Part shown: piece by piece, positions 9,201-17,536 of the stretch
Position numbering within the stretch: the first letter of the stretch is position 1
How the letters are laid out: each line of letters begins with the position of its first letter
Source of the DNA: Bacillus proteolyticus
GTDB taxonomy: Bacteria; Bacillota; Bacilli; Bacillales; Bacillaceae_G
Length of the DNA: 64,000 nucleotides
Assembly (NCBI RefSeq): GCF_001884065.1
Contig: NZ_MACH01000052.1
Coordinates: forward strand, 26,476-90,475
Direction of reading: 5' to 3'
Position numbers and translations under genes: made by a program
The notes under the pieces: model-generated
Told to the model about the DNA's origin: nothing
The model's input: only the letters and a program-made list of their open reading frames with translations
Databases searched by the model: none

Positions 9201-10004
9201 TTAATTCCCCCTAGCTTTTTTATTGGTCGCTTCAATTGCTTGTTGAATGACTTCTGAAAAATTATTTTCATATAGAACTTTTAAACCTTCAGCCGTTGAA
9301 CCTCCTGGTGTTGTTACTTGTTCACGTAACATAGCTGGATCCTGGTTTTGCTGGAGCATAGCGGCAGAGCCAGCGATCATTTGAATGACAAGATGTTTTG
9401 CTGTTTCCTCATCAATTCCATAGCTTTTCGTTGCTTCAATTAAACCTTCAGCAAAGTGATAGAGAAAAGCAGGTGCACTACCAGTAACTGCGGTAAGTTG
9501 GTGAACTTCCTCTTCGGTACAAAACTGCGAGGTACCAATACCTCTTAAAAGAAGTTGTAACGTTTCATGATGTCGTTGCTCTACGGAATTTCCCGTCGTG
9601 TATAAAGAGATAGACTTGCCAATTTCAGCAGCTGTATTTGGCATAATCCAGGCAACAGGTGTCCCTTGAGGAAGTCTTTCTTCTAGATAAGATGGTCCGA
9701 TTCCGGCAGCAACTGTCACGACAAATTGATCAGTTAGAAGAGGCGATAGATCCGCTAATAGCTGTTCATGTGCAACAGGCGGCATTGCTAAAACAATTGT
9801 ATCTACAGATTTAATATGCTGCTTCCAATCCGTTGTAATCGATAGATCATATTGAGTTTGTAGTTGCGTTAGTTTTTCTATGTTACTTCGATTGGAAACA
9901 ATAATTTCTTCGATGTATTCTTTACTTGTTGTAAGTAGTCCAGCAAATATAGCTTCTGCCATACGACCGGCACCAATAAATAAAATTCGATGTTTATTAG
10001 GCAT
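9201..10004 (-). CDS. proI: Pyrroline-5-carboxylate reductase
   Basis: Catalyses the last step of proline synthesis: reduction of 1-pyrroline-5-carboxylate to proline with NAD(P)H. The N-terminal dinucleotide motif is [10 protein letters not shown] at about residues 10-19. Family motifs follow in order: [31 protein letters not shown] and [11 protein letters not shown]. Length 267 aa is normal. It is the first gene of a two-gene operon with the aldo/keto reductase. Other ProC paralogues may exist elsewhere, so proI rather than proC is a naming choice. Confidence 0.93.
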   Translation of the reverse strand: MPNKHRILFIGAGRMAEAIFAGLLTTSKEYIEEIIVSNRSNIEKLTQLQTQYDLSITTDWKQHIKSVDTIVLAMPPVAHEQLLADLSPLLTDQFVVTVAAGIGPSYLEERLPQGTPVAWIMPNTAAEIGKSISLYTTGNSVEQRHHETLQLLLRGIGTSQFCTEEEVHQLTAVTGSAPAFLYHFAEGLIEATKSYGIDEETAKHLVIQMIAGSAAMLQQNQDPAMLREQVTTPGGSTAEGLKVLYENNFSEVIQQAIEATNKKARGN

Positions 10005-10171
10005 ATCCTTTATTCCTTTCTGATGAGAATATGTTATAAAAACGATACCATTTTTAAGAGAATTTTGTAAAAAGAAACGGCTTGTAGTGGAGAGAATACA
10101 ATTGGAGGGAAGGGAGGCTATATAAAAAGAACTATGAAGATTATTATATTTGAAAAATAGTTATAATCAAA

Positions 10172-10206
10172 AATCCCTGAAGCATTTATGCTTCAGGGAT
10201 TGATAA
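10172..10206 (-). terminator. Terminator of glcU
   Basis: Stem AATCCCTGAAGCAT / ATGCTTCAGGGATT with a short loop, then TTTTTG on the minus strand, just beyond the glcU stop codon. Confidence 0.9.
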
Positions 10207-10215
10207 ATTATAAGC

Positions 10216-11067
10216 TTATGCTTTCGTCATACCAAGCAATACAGCGCCACCGATAATTAAAACACTACCTAGTGCAATAAAGATCAATTGACGTTTTGTT
10301 TTCTTTTCACCTAAGAATACAATCGCACCGAATGTTGAGATAACGATTCCAGTTTGAGATAATGGGAAGCTTGTTGCTACTCCGACACGTGGTAATGAAA
10401 GAAGTAAGAATAAGTTTCCTGTTCCCCATAGTAAACCAGATAAAGCATTACGAATTGCATATTTGTTAAATGGTTTATGTTTAGATGTCAGTACAACCGC
10501 ACCAACAAACATACCAACTGCTTGTGGTAAAATAGCAGACCAACCATCAATGTTATACCAACGAATAATAATTACGTATACAAGATAGCCAAAAGTAGAA
10601 ACAATTAAAGTGAGAAGTCCCTTTTTCAATTGTCCTGGTGGCTGAGCATTTTCTTTATCGTCTAGTGATGTGAATACAACACCGACTACGATTAATAGGA
10701 TTGCAATCGTTCCCAGAACAATCGTCGTAGTAGTAGTCCACTCACGGAAAGCGATAACTCCAAAGATAGAAGTTGCAACAAGCTGCATACCAGTAGAAAT
10801 AGTTACAGTAGTTGAAACACCTAGTTTTTCAACTGTTTTTAATTGGTTTACTTGTCCTAAAGCCCAGAATAAACCTGAAATAAAACCAACAATCAAGACT
10901 GTCATTGTTAAAGTTGGTTGAGTAAATACATACATAATTGTTGCGAAGAATAGAGCACCGATTGTCATACCTACCGTTTGGCTGTATGCACCACCGCCCA
11001 TTTTTACGCTTACTAATAAGATGTTTCCCCATGCGATTGCAGGAAGAAGCGCTAATAAAATGTCCAT
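10216..11067 (-). CDS. glcU: Glucose uptake protein (GRP transporter family)
   Basis: Integral membrane sugar importer of the glucose/ribose porter family, 283 aa with about ten hydrophobic helices and no signal peptide. Segments ILLALLPAIAWGNILLVSVK at the N-terminus and FPLSQTGIVISTFGAIVFLGEKK near the C-terminus match the GlcU/RbsU pattern. Transport is probably proton-coupled. In B. subtilis glcU is next to glucose dehydrogenase; here it is a single-gene unit with its own terminator. A dyad lies in its leader at 11119-11161. Confidence 0.88.
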   Translation of the reverse strand: MDILLALLPAIAWGNILLVSVKMGGGAYSQTVGMTIGALFFATIMYVFTQPTLTMTVLIVGFISGLFWALGQVNQLKTVEKLGVSTTVTISTGMQLVATSIFGVIAFREWTTTTTIVLGTIAILLIVVGVVFTSLDDKENAQPPGQLKKGLLTLIVSTFGYLVYVIIIRWYNIDGWSAILPQAVGMFVGAVVLTSKHKPFNKYAIRNALSGLLWGTGNLFLLLSLPRVGVATSFPLSQTGIVISTFGAIVFLGEKKTKRQLIFIALGSVLIIGGAVLLGMTKA

Positions 11068-11118
11068 TACAAGACTCCCTTCGGTTTTCTATACCAATAT
11101 AATTACATATCGTTCTAA

Positions 11119-11161
11119 CGATCGGTAATGCCCCACTAATAGAGTAGAAGATTACCGATCG
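11119..11161. promoter_or_regulatory. Inverted repeat in the glcU upstream region
   Basis: CGATCGGTAAT (11119-11129) is matched perfectly by ATTACCGATCG (11151-11161), with 21 nt between. No T-run follows on either strand, so it does not look like a terminator. It may be an operator pair or an RNA hairpin in the glcU leader. Confidence 0.45.
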
Positions 11162-11340
11162 CTAAAACAGGATGAAGAACTTACGATATAAATGCGTTTT
11201 CATTTCTTCATTTTTTGAAACACCTCCATATAATAACAGGAAATTGCCTATTTTAGAAAGTGAATTCAAATAAAATGTATATTTTAATAAAAGGTAAAAT
11301 TCAGTTATTTCTCATCGGTATATTTTATTTCCTAAGAAAT
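11162..11340. other. Intergenic region between glcU and modB
   Basis: AT-rich stretch with no ORF, RNA motif or strong dyad that I can recognise. It holds the upstream part of the glcU regulatory region. Confidence 0.4.
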
Positions 11341-11370
11341 AAAGAAGCAGCTTCGAAAAAAGCTGCTTTA
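11341..11370 (-). terminator. Terminator of modAB
   Basis: On the minus strand AAAGCAGCTT and AAGCTGCTT form a stem, followed by CTTTATTTCTT. It overlaps the modB stop codon. Confidence 0.75.
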
Positions 11371-12042
11371 AGAGTTAGTAATTCTTTTATTAATAAGCTG
11401 AATACATAGCAGAAATAGAAGTGACATACTAATAGTGATAACTACAAGTGTCCAGGCGAGTTGCATATTACTTGCATCAATCGCCATGTAAATTGCAGTT
11501 GGGATAGTCTGTGTTTTACCAGGAATGTTCCCAGCAAACATGAGTGTAGCACCAAACTCACCGAGCGCACGAACAAAGCTCAAAATCATTCCGCTTAGTA
11601 AGGCAGGAAATGCAAGTGAGAGTGTCACGTGCAGGAAAACTTGATATTCACTGGCACCAAGGTCACGAGCACTTTCTTCAATTTGTACATTCGCAATAGA
11701 AAATCCTGTTTTTGCTGATTGGTACATAAGCGGAAATGCAACAACTGTAGAAGCGATGATCGCAGCAGTAGATGTGAACATAATGGACTGCTGAAACAAT
11801 GATTCTATCCACATTCCAATGGGACTATTATTTCCAAAAATGATGATGAGGAAAAAGCCAATTACAGTTGGCGGAAGTACCATTGGTAATAAGAAAATCG
11901 TTTCTAATATTACTTTATATCTCCATGAGGAGCGTGCTAGCGCTCGCCCGATAATCGTCCCTAAAATTGTAACGATAATGGTGGCGTATGCAGCTACTCG
12001 TAAAGATAGAAAGATCGGTGACAAAATAGCATCAAAGCTCAT
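11368..12042 (-). CDS. modB: Molybdate ABC transporter permease
   Basis: Membrane subunit of the molybdate importer, 224 aa with five to six hydrophobic helices. The cytoplasmic EAA loop that contacts the ATPase is visible as ESARDLGASEYQVFLHVTLSLAFP, and LGEFGATLMFAGNIPGKTQT is typical of ModB. It lies 5 nt downstream of modA on the same strand and shares its terminator. No ATPase gene (modC) is nearby, so the energising subunit must be encoded elsewhere or be borrowed. Confidence 0.92.
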   Translation of the reverse strand: MSFDAILSPIFLSLRVAAYATIIVTILGTIIGRALARSSWRYKVILETIFLLPMVLPPTVIGFFLIIIFGNNSPIGMWIESLFQQSIMFTSTAAIIASTVVAFPLMYQSAKTGFSIANVQIEESARDLGASEYQVFLHVTLSLAFPALLSGMILSFVRALGEFGATLMFAGNIPGKTQTIPTAIYMAIDASNMQLAWTLVVITISMSLLFLLCIQLINKRITNS

Positions 12043-12047
12043 GGCAA

Positions 12048-12854
12048 TTATGATAGGACTGTAAATCCATATTTTTTAAAGATAGATTGTGCATCTTTTG
12101 ACTGCAAATACTCATAAAATGAAGTCGCCTCTTTCTTATGCTTAGATTCCTTTATAACACCTAAAGGATAGTGAATTGGCTCATGAGAAGTAGCTGCTGC
12201 TGTCTCACCAATCTTTACTTTGTCTGAAATAAGAGCATCTGTTTTGTATACGATACCAGCATCGACATTGCCTGTCTCTACATATGTTAACACTTGGCGA
12301 ACGTCTTTTGTAAATACGACTTTATTTTGAATGTCATTCCAAAGATTTTCATGTGTGAGAGAAGCCTTTGCGTATTTTCCCGCAGGTACGGATTCAGGTG
12401 TACCAAGTGCAATTTTCTTGATTTTTTCATCTTTTAAATCTTGGAATTTTGCAAGAGAACTATCTTTTGGGACAACTAGAACTAGTTCATTTCCAAGAAG
12501 ATTTTTCCCTTCTTTTTCATCGATGAATCCTTTTTTAACAAGAGTTTGGAATTTATCTTCTGCTGCAGAGAAGAATAAATCAGCAGGTGCGCCTTGTTCA
12601 ATTTGTTGTTGAAGTGCACCAGAAGCACCGAAGTTAAAAGAAAGTTGAATAGTTGGTTCTTTCTCTTTATATTGCTTTTCAATTTCTTTTAATGCATCTT
12701 GTAAGCTAGCAGCAGCTGATATAGTCAGTTCGATTGTTTGTCCCTCTTTAGCAGCTGACCTTTCTTTCTTTTCCACACTTGTACAAGCAGCGCTAAATAT
12801 AAGAAGGAAAGAAAGTATAAGTGCCCCAATAGATCGTAATGTGAATTTGTTCAT
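12048..12854 (-). CDS. modA: Molybdate-binding lipoprotein
   Basis: Extracellular molybdate/tungstate-binding protein of the ModA family, 268 aa, lipobox ending at Cys24 (SAAC). The oxyanion-binding regions are visible as ISAAASLQDALKEI, FNFGASGALQQQIEQGAPADLFFSA and VETGNVDAGIVYKTDA. Ribosome site AAAGGGGATT precedes the ATG. It starts the modAB unit. The promoter region is shared with the divergent regulator at 13016 and contains five 10-bp repeats. Confidence 0.93.
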   Translation of the reverse strand: MNKFTLRSIGALILSFLLIFSAACTSVEKKERSAAKEGQTIELTISAAASLQDALKEIEKQYKEKEPTIQLSFNFGASGALQQQIEQGAPADLFFSAAEDKFQTLVKKGFIDEKEGKNLLGNELVLVVPKDSSLAKFQDLKDEKIKKIALGTPESVPAGKYAKASLTHENLWNDIQNKVVFTKDVRQVLTYVETGNVDAGIVYKTDALISDKVKIGETAAATSHEPIHYPLGVIKESKHKKEATSFYEYLQSKDAQSIFKKYGFTVLS

Positions 12855-12885
12855 AAAAAAATCCCCTTTCGTTTCGATATATTTA

Positions 12886-12935
12886 ATTATAACTAAATAT
12901 AACTAATTATAACTAGTTATAATTGAATATAATTT
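12886..12935. promoter_or_regulatory. Five tandem 10-bp repeats between modA and its divergent regulator
   Basis: Consecutive decamers ATTATAACTA, AATATAACTA, ATTATAACTA, GTTATAATTG and AATATAATTT. The period of one helical turn and the position in a 161-bp divergent promoter region make this a likely operator array for the HTH regulator beside it. The sequence is also rich in -10-like hexamers. Confidence 0.65.
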
Positions 12936-13015
12936 GAACGATATGGTTGTTTTTAAAAAATAGGAGAAATATTCTTTTCTTTGTTACAATGAAGGAAGAA
13001 AGTGAGGAATCGTCT

Positions 13016-13936
13016 ATGGATCATCATTCCTACACAACGGAAGAAGTAGCAAAGCGATTAAAAGTATCAAAACTAACTGTATACGACTTAATTAAAAAAG
13101 GAGAACTGCCTTCTTATAGAGTTGGTAGACAGATGCGCATTGATGCAGCGGATTTAGAACAATATATAAAGCAAATGAAAACTGGTAAGGTGCAAGTTGT
13201 TCCTGTAAAGAACGATGGTAATAGTACCTCGAATACATGTATTATTAGCGGGCAAGAACTAACGTTAGATATGCTGGCAAAACGTATAGAAAATCGTATG
13301 CCAAATTCTAATATATTAAGAGCGTATCAAGGTAGTTTAACGAGTTTGGTGAAGATGTATCAAGGAGAAGGAAGCGTCGTTAGTTTGCATTTGTTTGATG
13401 GGGAAACGGGTACGTATAATGTTCCTTACGTAAAACGTATTTTAGTCGGACAACCATGTATTATGATTAATTTATTATCAAGGAATGTTGGGTTTTATGT
13501 GCAAAAAGGGAATCCAAAAAATATAAAAACATGGGCTGATTTATCTCAGTCATCTATACGATTTATAAATCGAGAAAAGGGTTCTGGTATTAGGGTATTA
13601 GTGGATGAGCAATTGCGAATTCAAAAAATAAATAAAGAAGATATTAGCGGGTATGAATGGGAAGAATCGAATCACCTTGGTGTTGCCTCGCAAGTTGCGA
13701 ATGGAAAAGCTGATGTTGGGGTAGGATCAGAAAAGTTTTCACAAATTGTGAACGTAGACTTTATTCCAATCATGAAAGAGCAGTATGATTTAGTGATTTT
13801 GAAGAATAAAGAAAATGAAGAGCTGATCGAAGTCATGAAAGACATTCTGCAATCGGAAGAATTTCATGATGAATTAAAAGCGATTGGCGGATACGATATG
13901 ACGAAAACAGGTCAAATTATATATGAAACAAACTAA
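13016..13936 (+). CDS. HTH (excisionase-type) regulator fused to a periplasmic-binding-like domain
   Basis: A 306-aa predicted molybdate-responsive regulator. Residues about 5-55 form an excisionase/MerR-like helix-turn-helix (YTTEEVAKRLKVSKLTVYDL, RVGRQMRID). The rest is a substrate-binding-protein fold of the ModA/PBP type (QGSLTSLVKMYQGEGSVVSL, GVASQVANGKADVGVGS). I choose the ATG at 13016, with a GTGAGG site upstream, over the frame start at 12947, which would fall in promoter-like sequence. It is divergent from modAB, so molybdate sensing is the natural guess; the ligand is not proven by sequence. Confidence 0.82.
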   Translation: MDHHSYTTEEVAKRLKVSKLTVYDLIKKGELPSYRVGRQMRIDAADLEQYIKQMKTGKVQVVPVKNDGNSTSNTCIISGQELTLDMLAKRIENRMPNSNILRAYQGSLTSLVKMYQGEGSVVSLHLFDGETGTYNVPYVKRILVGQPCIMINLLSRNVGFYVQKGNPKNIKTWADLSQSSIRFINREKGSGIRVLVDEQLRIQKINKEDISGYEWEESNHLGVASQVANGKADVGVGSEKFSQIVNVDFIPIMKEQYDLVILKNKENEELIEVMKDILQSEEFHDELKAIGGYDMTKTGQIIYETN

Positions 13937-13937
13937 A

Positions 13938-13976
13938 AAGCTGCTTGTCTATAAGACGAGCAGCCTTTTCTATATA
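13938..13976. terminator. Bidirectional terminator
   Basis: Stem AAAAGCTGCTTGTCT / AGACGAGCAGCCTTTT, T-rich on both strands. It serves the regulator gene (plus) and the tiny-peptide operon at 14000-14215 (minus). Confidence 0.85.
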
Positions 13977-13999
13977 AAGGGGTTTGGGGAAACAAAGTA

Positions 14000-14101
14000 T
14001 TAAACAAGACTTTGAGCAAGTGCATAAATGAAAGCTGTAAGAAGAGTTGCTCCGCTTGCAAGTCCGATAAAGTCTGATTTGTTGAAAGTAATGTTACTCA
14101 T
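14000..14101 (-). CDS. Tiny hydrophobic peptide, DFxG/LTA family (33 aa)
   Basis: ATG at 14101 with a TAAGGAGAGATTATA site; the peptide begins MSNITFNKSDFIGLASGATL and continues as a hydrophobic helix ending in AQSLV. It shares the pattern N-I-T-F-N-K-x-D-F-(I/L)-G-L-x-S-G ... L-L-T-A-F-I-Y-A with the peptides at 16551 and 17537. A looser form of the pattern is found in the four peptides at 43341-43911. There is no signal peptidase site, so it is probably a single-span membrane peptide or an exported leaderless peptide. It follows the amphipathic peptide gene by 12 nt and shares its promoter box. Confidence 0.78.
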   Translation of the reverse strand: MSNITFNKSDFIGLASGATLLTAFIYALAQSLV

Positions 14102-14113
14102 TATAATCTCTCC

Positions 14114-14215
14114 TTATTTGTTTAATGTAGTTGCAACAGATTTTGCATCGATAAGTGCGGATAGCACCATGCTCATTGTATTTAAAAATTTATTTGATTT
14201 CATTTTGTTCATCAT
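14114..14215 (-). CDS. Tiny amphipathic peptide, LxDAKAVxxxLN family (33 aa)
   Basis: Starts at tandem ATGs (14215 and 14212) behind AAAAGGAG. The sequence opens MMNKMKSNKF and ends LIDAKSVATTLNK. The C-terminal half follows the pattern A-L-(I/V)-D-A-K-(A/S)-V-x-x-x-L-N seen again at 17645 and 25912. The predicted helix is amphipathic with net positive charge at its N-terminus. First gene of a two-peptide operon. Its leader of about 45 nt follows a -10 TATAAT at 14263-14268 and the 40-bp box at 14288-14327. Confidence 0.78.
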   Translation of the reverse strand: MMNKMKSNKFLNTMSMVLSALIDAKSVATTLNK

Positions 14216-14262
14216 GCGTATCCGCTCCTTTTCGAATTGTTGTTGCCCTGCTTTATGTCTTA

Positions 14263-14327
14263 ATTATATGAAATATGGACGCCTACAACTATCGAATTAG
14301 CTTACGGGAGGATTACACTTTTGTAAG
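14263..14327 (-). promoter_or_regulatory. Peptide-regulon promoter: 40-bp box plus -10 (locus A)
   Basis: On the minus strand: CTTACAAAAGTGTAAT at the upstream end (14327 side), GTAAGCTAATTCGATAGT at the downstream end (14288), then 19 bp, then TATAAT (14263-14268). The core TTACA-N4-TGTAA matches the BceR-type consensus. The -35 region is poor, which suggests activator dependence. Confidence 0.8.
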
Positions 14328-14356
14328 AAAAAAAGACATTCGTGTAAGAATGTCCT

Positions 14357-15223
14357 TTAAAGCATGTTGATATGATGATGCCCTTCAATTGTTTTTAAAA
14401 AGCTACGCATTGAATTTGTCATATAACTATCTTTACGGCGTATGAAAACCGTGGAAATACTACCATATTTTTCAGGGATTGCATGGCAATGTACTTTACC
14501 TGCCTTGGAAAGATGCTGGACGGCGGACTGCGGTACGAGTGTAATCCCAAGGCCGAGTGCGACACTGTTTAGTATTGTTTCTAATATATTAAATTCCATA
14601 ATTCTTTTTGGAAGCAAACCTTCATCTTTAAGCCAATGTTCTAGCTTGGAGCGGTATCCACATCCTTGATTAAAAACGAGTAGGGGCGTCGTAGTGAATT
14701 CTTCTATATGAAAAGCTTTATTTTGTGTAACAAGCATTAATTTTTCGGTACTAACATCGTATTGTTCAATTAATGGATGTTTAATAGGACCTGATATAAA
14801 TGCACCATCTAATTGGTGATCGATTACTTCTCTAATAAGTCCTTCTGTTAGACCAGCTTGTAATGATAGATCGACATTTGGATAGCTCTTATAGTAAGAA
14901 GACAAAATGGTAGGCAATGTGCTTACTGTTTCGACTGTACCAATTTTTAATATACCAGATGGTGTTTCGCTATCTAAAAACACTTGTTTTAGCTCTTCAA
15001 CATCTTGCAAAATTTTATGAACATAAACGAGCATTTTTCTACCTTCAGCTGTTAAAGTCATGCCTCGTTTATGACGGTAAAAGAGCGGTGTTTTTAATTC
15101 GTTTTCTAACTGTTTAATACGTGCTGTTACATTTGATTGTACGTAATTTAATTCTTTTGCTGCGCTACTTACACTACCTCGGTCAGCAACGCTCTGGAAG
15201 ATTTGTAAGTCTCGTAATTCCAT
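14357..15223 (-). CDS. LysR-family transcriptional regulator
   Basis: A 288-aa LysR-type regulator. The winged helix-turn-helix is at the N-terminus ([35 protein letters not shown]) and is followed by a substrate-binding domain ([21 protein letters not shown]). It is divergent from a DMT-family exporter gene (15350) with about 125 nt between them, the classic arrangement of a LysR regulator with its target. A TATCATTTATAATGATACTTAACATCA stretch with dyad character lies in that gap. The inducer is unknown. Confidence 0.92.
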   Translation of the reverse strand: MELRDLQIFQSVADRGSVSSAAKELNYVQSNVTARIKQLENELKTPLFYRHKRGMTLTAEGRKMLVYVHKILQDVEELKQVFLDSETPSGILKIGTVETVSTLPTILSSYYKSYPNVDLSLQAGLTEGLIREVIDHQLDGAFISGPIKHPLIEQYDVSTEKLMLVTQNKAFHIEEFTTTPLLVFNQGCGYRSKLEHWLKDEGLLPKRIMEFNILETILNSVALGLGITLVPQSAVQHLSKAGKVHCHAIPEKYGSISTVFIRRKDSYMTNSMRSFLKTIEGHHHINML

Positions 15224-15237
15224 TTTATGCCCCCTTG

Positions 15238-15271
15238 ATGTTAAGTATCATTATAAATGATACTTAACATC
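15238..15271. promoter_or_regulatory. Dyad between LysR gene and transporter gene
   Basis: AAGTATCATTATAA followed by ATGATACTT forms the near-perfect dyad AAGTATCAT-TATAA-ATGATACTT at about 15243-15265, followed by a further AACATCATTTTG half. Position in the divergent gap suggests the LysR binding site. Confidence 0.55.
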
Positions 15272-15349
15272 ATTTTGAATCATTTTACGTGATATATTTT
15301 TTCTTTTACAATTCTCTTTGTGCAAATAGAAAGAAGTGGGGGGATTGTG

Positions 15350-16318
15350 GTGAAAAGAGGTCAAATGATAATAGGGGCTTTGGCGTGTTTAATAGCAAGT
15401 ATGTCATGGGGAGCGATGTTTCCTGTTGCTGATCATGCGCTAGAATACATAGATCCGTTTTATTTTTCGTTTATTCGTTATGGGGCGGTAGCAATTGTAC
15501 TGATTGTATTATTGCTAATGAAAGAAGGAAAGAAAGCATTTCGCTTAGAAGGAAGAGGGAAGTTACTCGTCTTTTTTGGAACAATGGCGTTTACCGTATA
15601 TAATGTATTAATTTTTCTAGGACAAATGTTAATGGGGAAATCAGGTGTAATGGTAGCTTCTATTATGGAGGCACTGATGCCGATGATTTCAATTTGTATT
15701 TTATGGGGATATAAACATATAAAGCCGAAGAAGTATATGATAACGAGCATGATTATCGCGTTTGTAGGGGCTATATTTGTTATTACGAAAGGCGACATGA
15801 GTTTCTTTTTAACATTGAAAGATAACATGTTTTCACTAGCATTTATATTTGTTGGTGTTGTAGGATGGGTTATTTATACGATGGGTGGTCAAACGTGTAG
15901 CGATTGGTCAACATTACGTTATTCTACGTTGACATGTGTATTTGGTACAACTGTCACAGGGATTATAACGGTAATCATTACGGCACTTGGATATGTATCA
16001 ATTCCAAGTATGGAAACGATCTCTATTGTGAAGTATGACTTGTTATTTATGATGACATTACCAGGTATCGTAGCACTACTTGCTTGGAACTACGGTGTGA
16101 AAATCTTATCATCCATTAATGGTATTTTATTTATTAACTTTGTGCCAATTACTACGTTAGTTATTATGATGATGCAAGGGTATAAAATAACAACATTTGA
16201 TATTGTAGGAACATTATTTGTTATTGCAGCGCTTATTCGTAATAATGTTTGTCAGAGAAAAGAAGAAAATGCAAATAAGCAAATGTTGCAAGAAAAGCAA
16301 TTGCGCCAAGCTGTTTAA
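15350..16318 (+). CDS. DMT-superfamily (EamA) transporter
   Basis: Integral membrane protein of the drug/metabolite transporter superfamily with ten hydrophobic helices in two EamA repeats (N-terminal IASMSWGAMFPVADHALEYI; second repeat begins near FSLAFIFVGVVGWVIYT). I place the start at the GTG at 15350, 6 nt after a run of G residues (GTGGGGGG), giving 322 aa; the next GTG upstream (15347) is equally possible. It is divergent from the LysR gene, which probably regulates it. It is followed after 21 nt by a small gene. Substrate unknown; amino acid or metabolite efflux is common in this family. Confidence 0.88.
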   Translation: MKRGQMIIGALACLIASMSWGAMFPVADHALEYIDPFYFSFIRYGAVAIVLIVLLLMKEGKKAFRLEGRGKLLVFFGTMAFTVYNVLIFLGQMLMGKSGVMVASIMEALMPMISICILWGYKHIKPKKYMITSMIIAFVGAIFVITKGDMSFFLTLKDNMFSLAFIFVGVVGWVIYTMGGQTCSDWSTLRYSTLTCVFGTTVTGIITVIITALGYVSIPSMETISIVKYDLLFMMTLPGIVALLAWNYGVKILSSINGILFINFVPITTLVIMMMQGYKITTFDIVGTLFVIAALIRNNVCQRKEENANKQMLQEKQLRQAV

Positions 16319-16339
16319 TAGGCAACTGGAGGATTTTAT

Positions 16340-16480
16340 ATGTTAGAAAGTTTATTGTTTTTCTTTGCTGCTGGAGTTGCCTGCGAGCTTGCAGCAATTA
16401 ATCGAAATGGTCGTAAGAATGTAAAACAACAAGCTGAACTGATACAGCTTTTAAAAGAATTGAAGGAAAGAAAAAATTAA
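16340..16480 (+). CDS. Small membrane-anchored protein of unknown function (46 aa)
   Basis: ATG at 16340 behind ACTGGAGGATTTTAT. The peptide starts MLESLLFFFAAGVACELAAI, a single hydrophobic helix, and ends in a charged, probably helical tail (QAELIQLLKELKERKN). It lies 21 nt downstream of the EamA transporter gene and just before a strong terminator, so it is the last gene of that operon. I do not recognise a family. A small partner protein of the transporter is possible. Confidence 0.7.
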   Translation: MLESLLFFFAAGVACELAAINRNGRKNVKQQAELIQLLKELKERKN

Positions 16481-16512
16481 AAAGACGACCGGGCATAGAC
16501 GGTCGTCTTTTC
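16479..16512. terminator. Terminator, copy 1 of a duplicated element
   Basis: Stem AAAAGACGACCG / CGGTCGTCTTTT around GGCATAGA, T-rich on both strands. Nearly the same sequence recurs at 17463-17500, with the same flank leading into a tiny-peptide gene. Confidence 0.9.
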
Positions 16513-16550
16513 TATTACTATTTATATAAAGGGGAAAGGGGACACAAAGT

Positions 16551-16646
16551 TTATATAAGCGTAGCAGCGTAAATAAAAGCAGTAAGAAGAAGGGAGCCGC
16601 TAGCTAATCCTAAAAAATCTAATTTGTTAAAAGTGATGTTATCCAT
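16551..16646 (-). CDS. Tiny hydrophobic peptide, DFxG/LTA family (31 aa)
   Basis: ATG at 16646 behind AAGGAGAATGTATT. The peptide begins MDNITFNKLDFLGLASGSLL and ends in LTAFIYAATLI. It is the closest paralogue of the peptide at 17537. Here the amphipathic partner gene is missing: the leader joins directly to the AACAAGTAAGGAG sequence that ends the partner gene at the other locus. Expressed from its own 40-bp box promoter (16681-16745). Confidence 0.78.
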   Translation of the reverse strand: MDNITFNKLDFLGLASGSLLLTAFIYAATLI

Positions 16647-16680
16647 AATACATTCTCCTTACTTGTTTCTTTCTGACTTA

Positions 16681-16745
16681 ATTATATGAAATATTGTAAG
16701 AAGTAACTATCGAATTAGCTTACAAGAAAATTACACTTTTGTAAG
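16681..16745 (-). promoter_or_regulatory. Peptide-regulon promoter: 40-bp box plus -10 (locus B)
   Basis: Box 16706-16745: CTTACAAAAGTGTAAT, then TTGTAAGCTAATTCGATAGT on the minus strand. After exactly 19 bp comes TATAAT (16681-16686). Confidence 0.8.
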
Positions 16746-16857
16746 AATTGAAATTTAACAATAAATACTTATTTTTATTACCAACTCCTAAAACTTAGTG
16801 TTATAATCGTTGTAAGAAAATGATTATACTTCGGATATTCAGAAAGGAACGAAACAA

Positions 16858-17463
16858 ATGTATAAACCAATTACATTTTCGTTGAAATATATATTTAAAA
16901 TGGCTGGGAAGGTAGAAGTGCAAGGGAGAGAAAAATTACCAGAAGGTGGCCCTTACGTTGTTGCGTGCACACATACAAGTTTTATGGATGTTTTAATGTT
17001 AGCAACGGGGATGTATCCAACCCAAATTCATTACATGGCAAAAAAAGAATTGTTTGAAGGGAAATTTAAAAATTGGTTCTTTAAAAATGTAAATGCATTC
17101 CCTGTAGATCGTGCGAATCCAGGACCGAGTACACTTAAAATTCCATCACGCCTATTAAAAGAAGGAAAGGTAGTCGGGATTTTTCCGAGTGGAACGAGAT
17201 CATCAGAAGATGTTTCATTAAAAGCTGGGGCTGTTACGATTGCGCTGCGTTCTAACGTTCCATTAGTACCGGCAGCTTATATTGGTCCATCAAGTGTAAA
17301 AGAATTAATAAAAGGAAAAAGGGCGCAATTAATTTTTGGAGATCCGATTCAAATTGATGCGGGAGAACAAATAGATCGGAAAACAGCTATGAAAATGATG
17401 ACAGATCAATTAAATGAAAAATTTGAAGAGCTAAAGGTAACTTTGCAATCAAATCAAAAATAA
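16858..17463 (+). CDS. 1-acyl-sn-glycerol-3-phosphate acyltransferase (PlsC family)
   Basis: Phospholipid synthesis enzyme that transfers a fatty acyl chain to lysophosphatidic acid at the membrane. The catalytic HX4D motif is HTSFMD (His39, Asp44). The substrate motif FPSGTRSS lies at about residues 116-123, followed by the PLVPAAYIG block. Length 201 aa is usual for short Bacillus PlsC-like proteins. Ribosome site AAAGGAACG. The upstream gap contains TTATAAT near 16801. A duplicated terminator and a tiny-peptide module sit directly downstream. Confidence 0.9.
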   Translation: MYKPITFSLKYIFKMAGKVEVQGREKLPEGGPYVVACTHTSFMDVLMLATGMYPTQIHYMAKKELFEGKFKNWFFKNVNAFPVDRANPGPSTLKIPSRLLKEGKVVGIFPSGTRSSEDVSLKAGAVTIALRSNVPLVPAAYIGPSSVKELIKGKRAQLIFGDPIQIDAGEQIDRKTAMKMMTDQLNEKFEELKVTLQSNQK

Positions 17464-17500
17464 GAAAAGGCGACCGGGCATAGACGGTCGTCTTTTCTAT
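17463..17500. terminator. Terminator, copy 2 of a duplicated element
   Basis: GGCGACCG / CGGTCGTC stem with flanking A and T runs; same loop and right flank as the terminator at 16479-16512. Confidence 0.88.
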
Positions 17501-17536
17501 TACTATTTATAATAAAGGGGAAAGGGGACACAAAGT

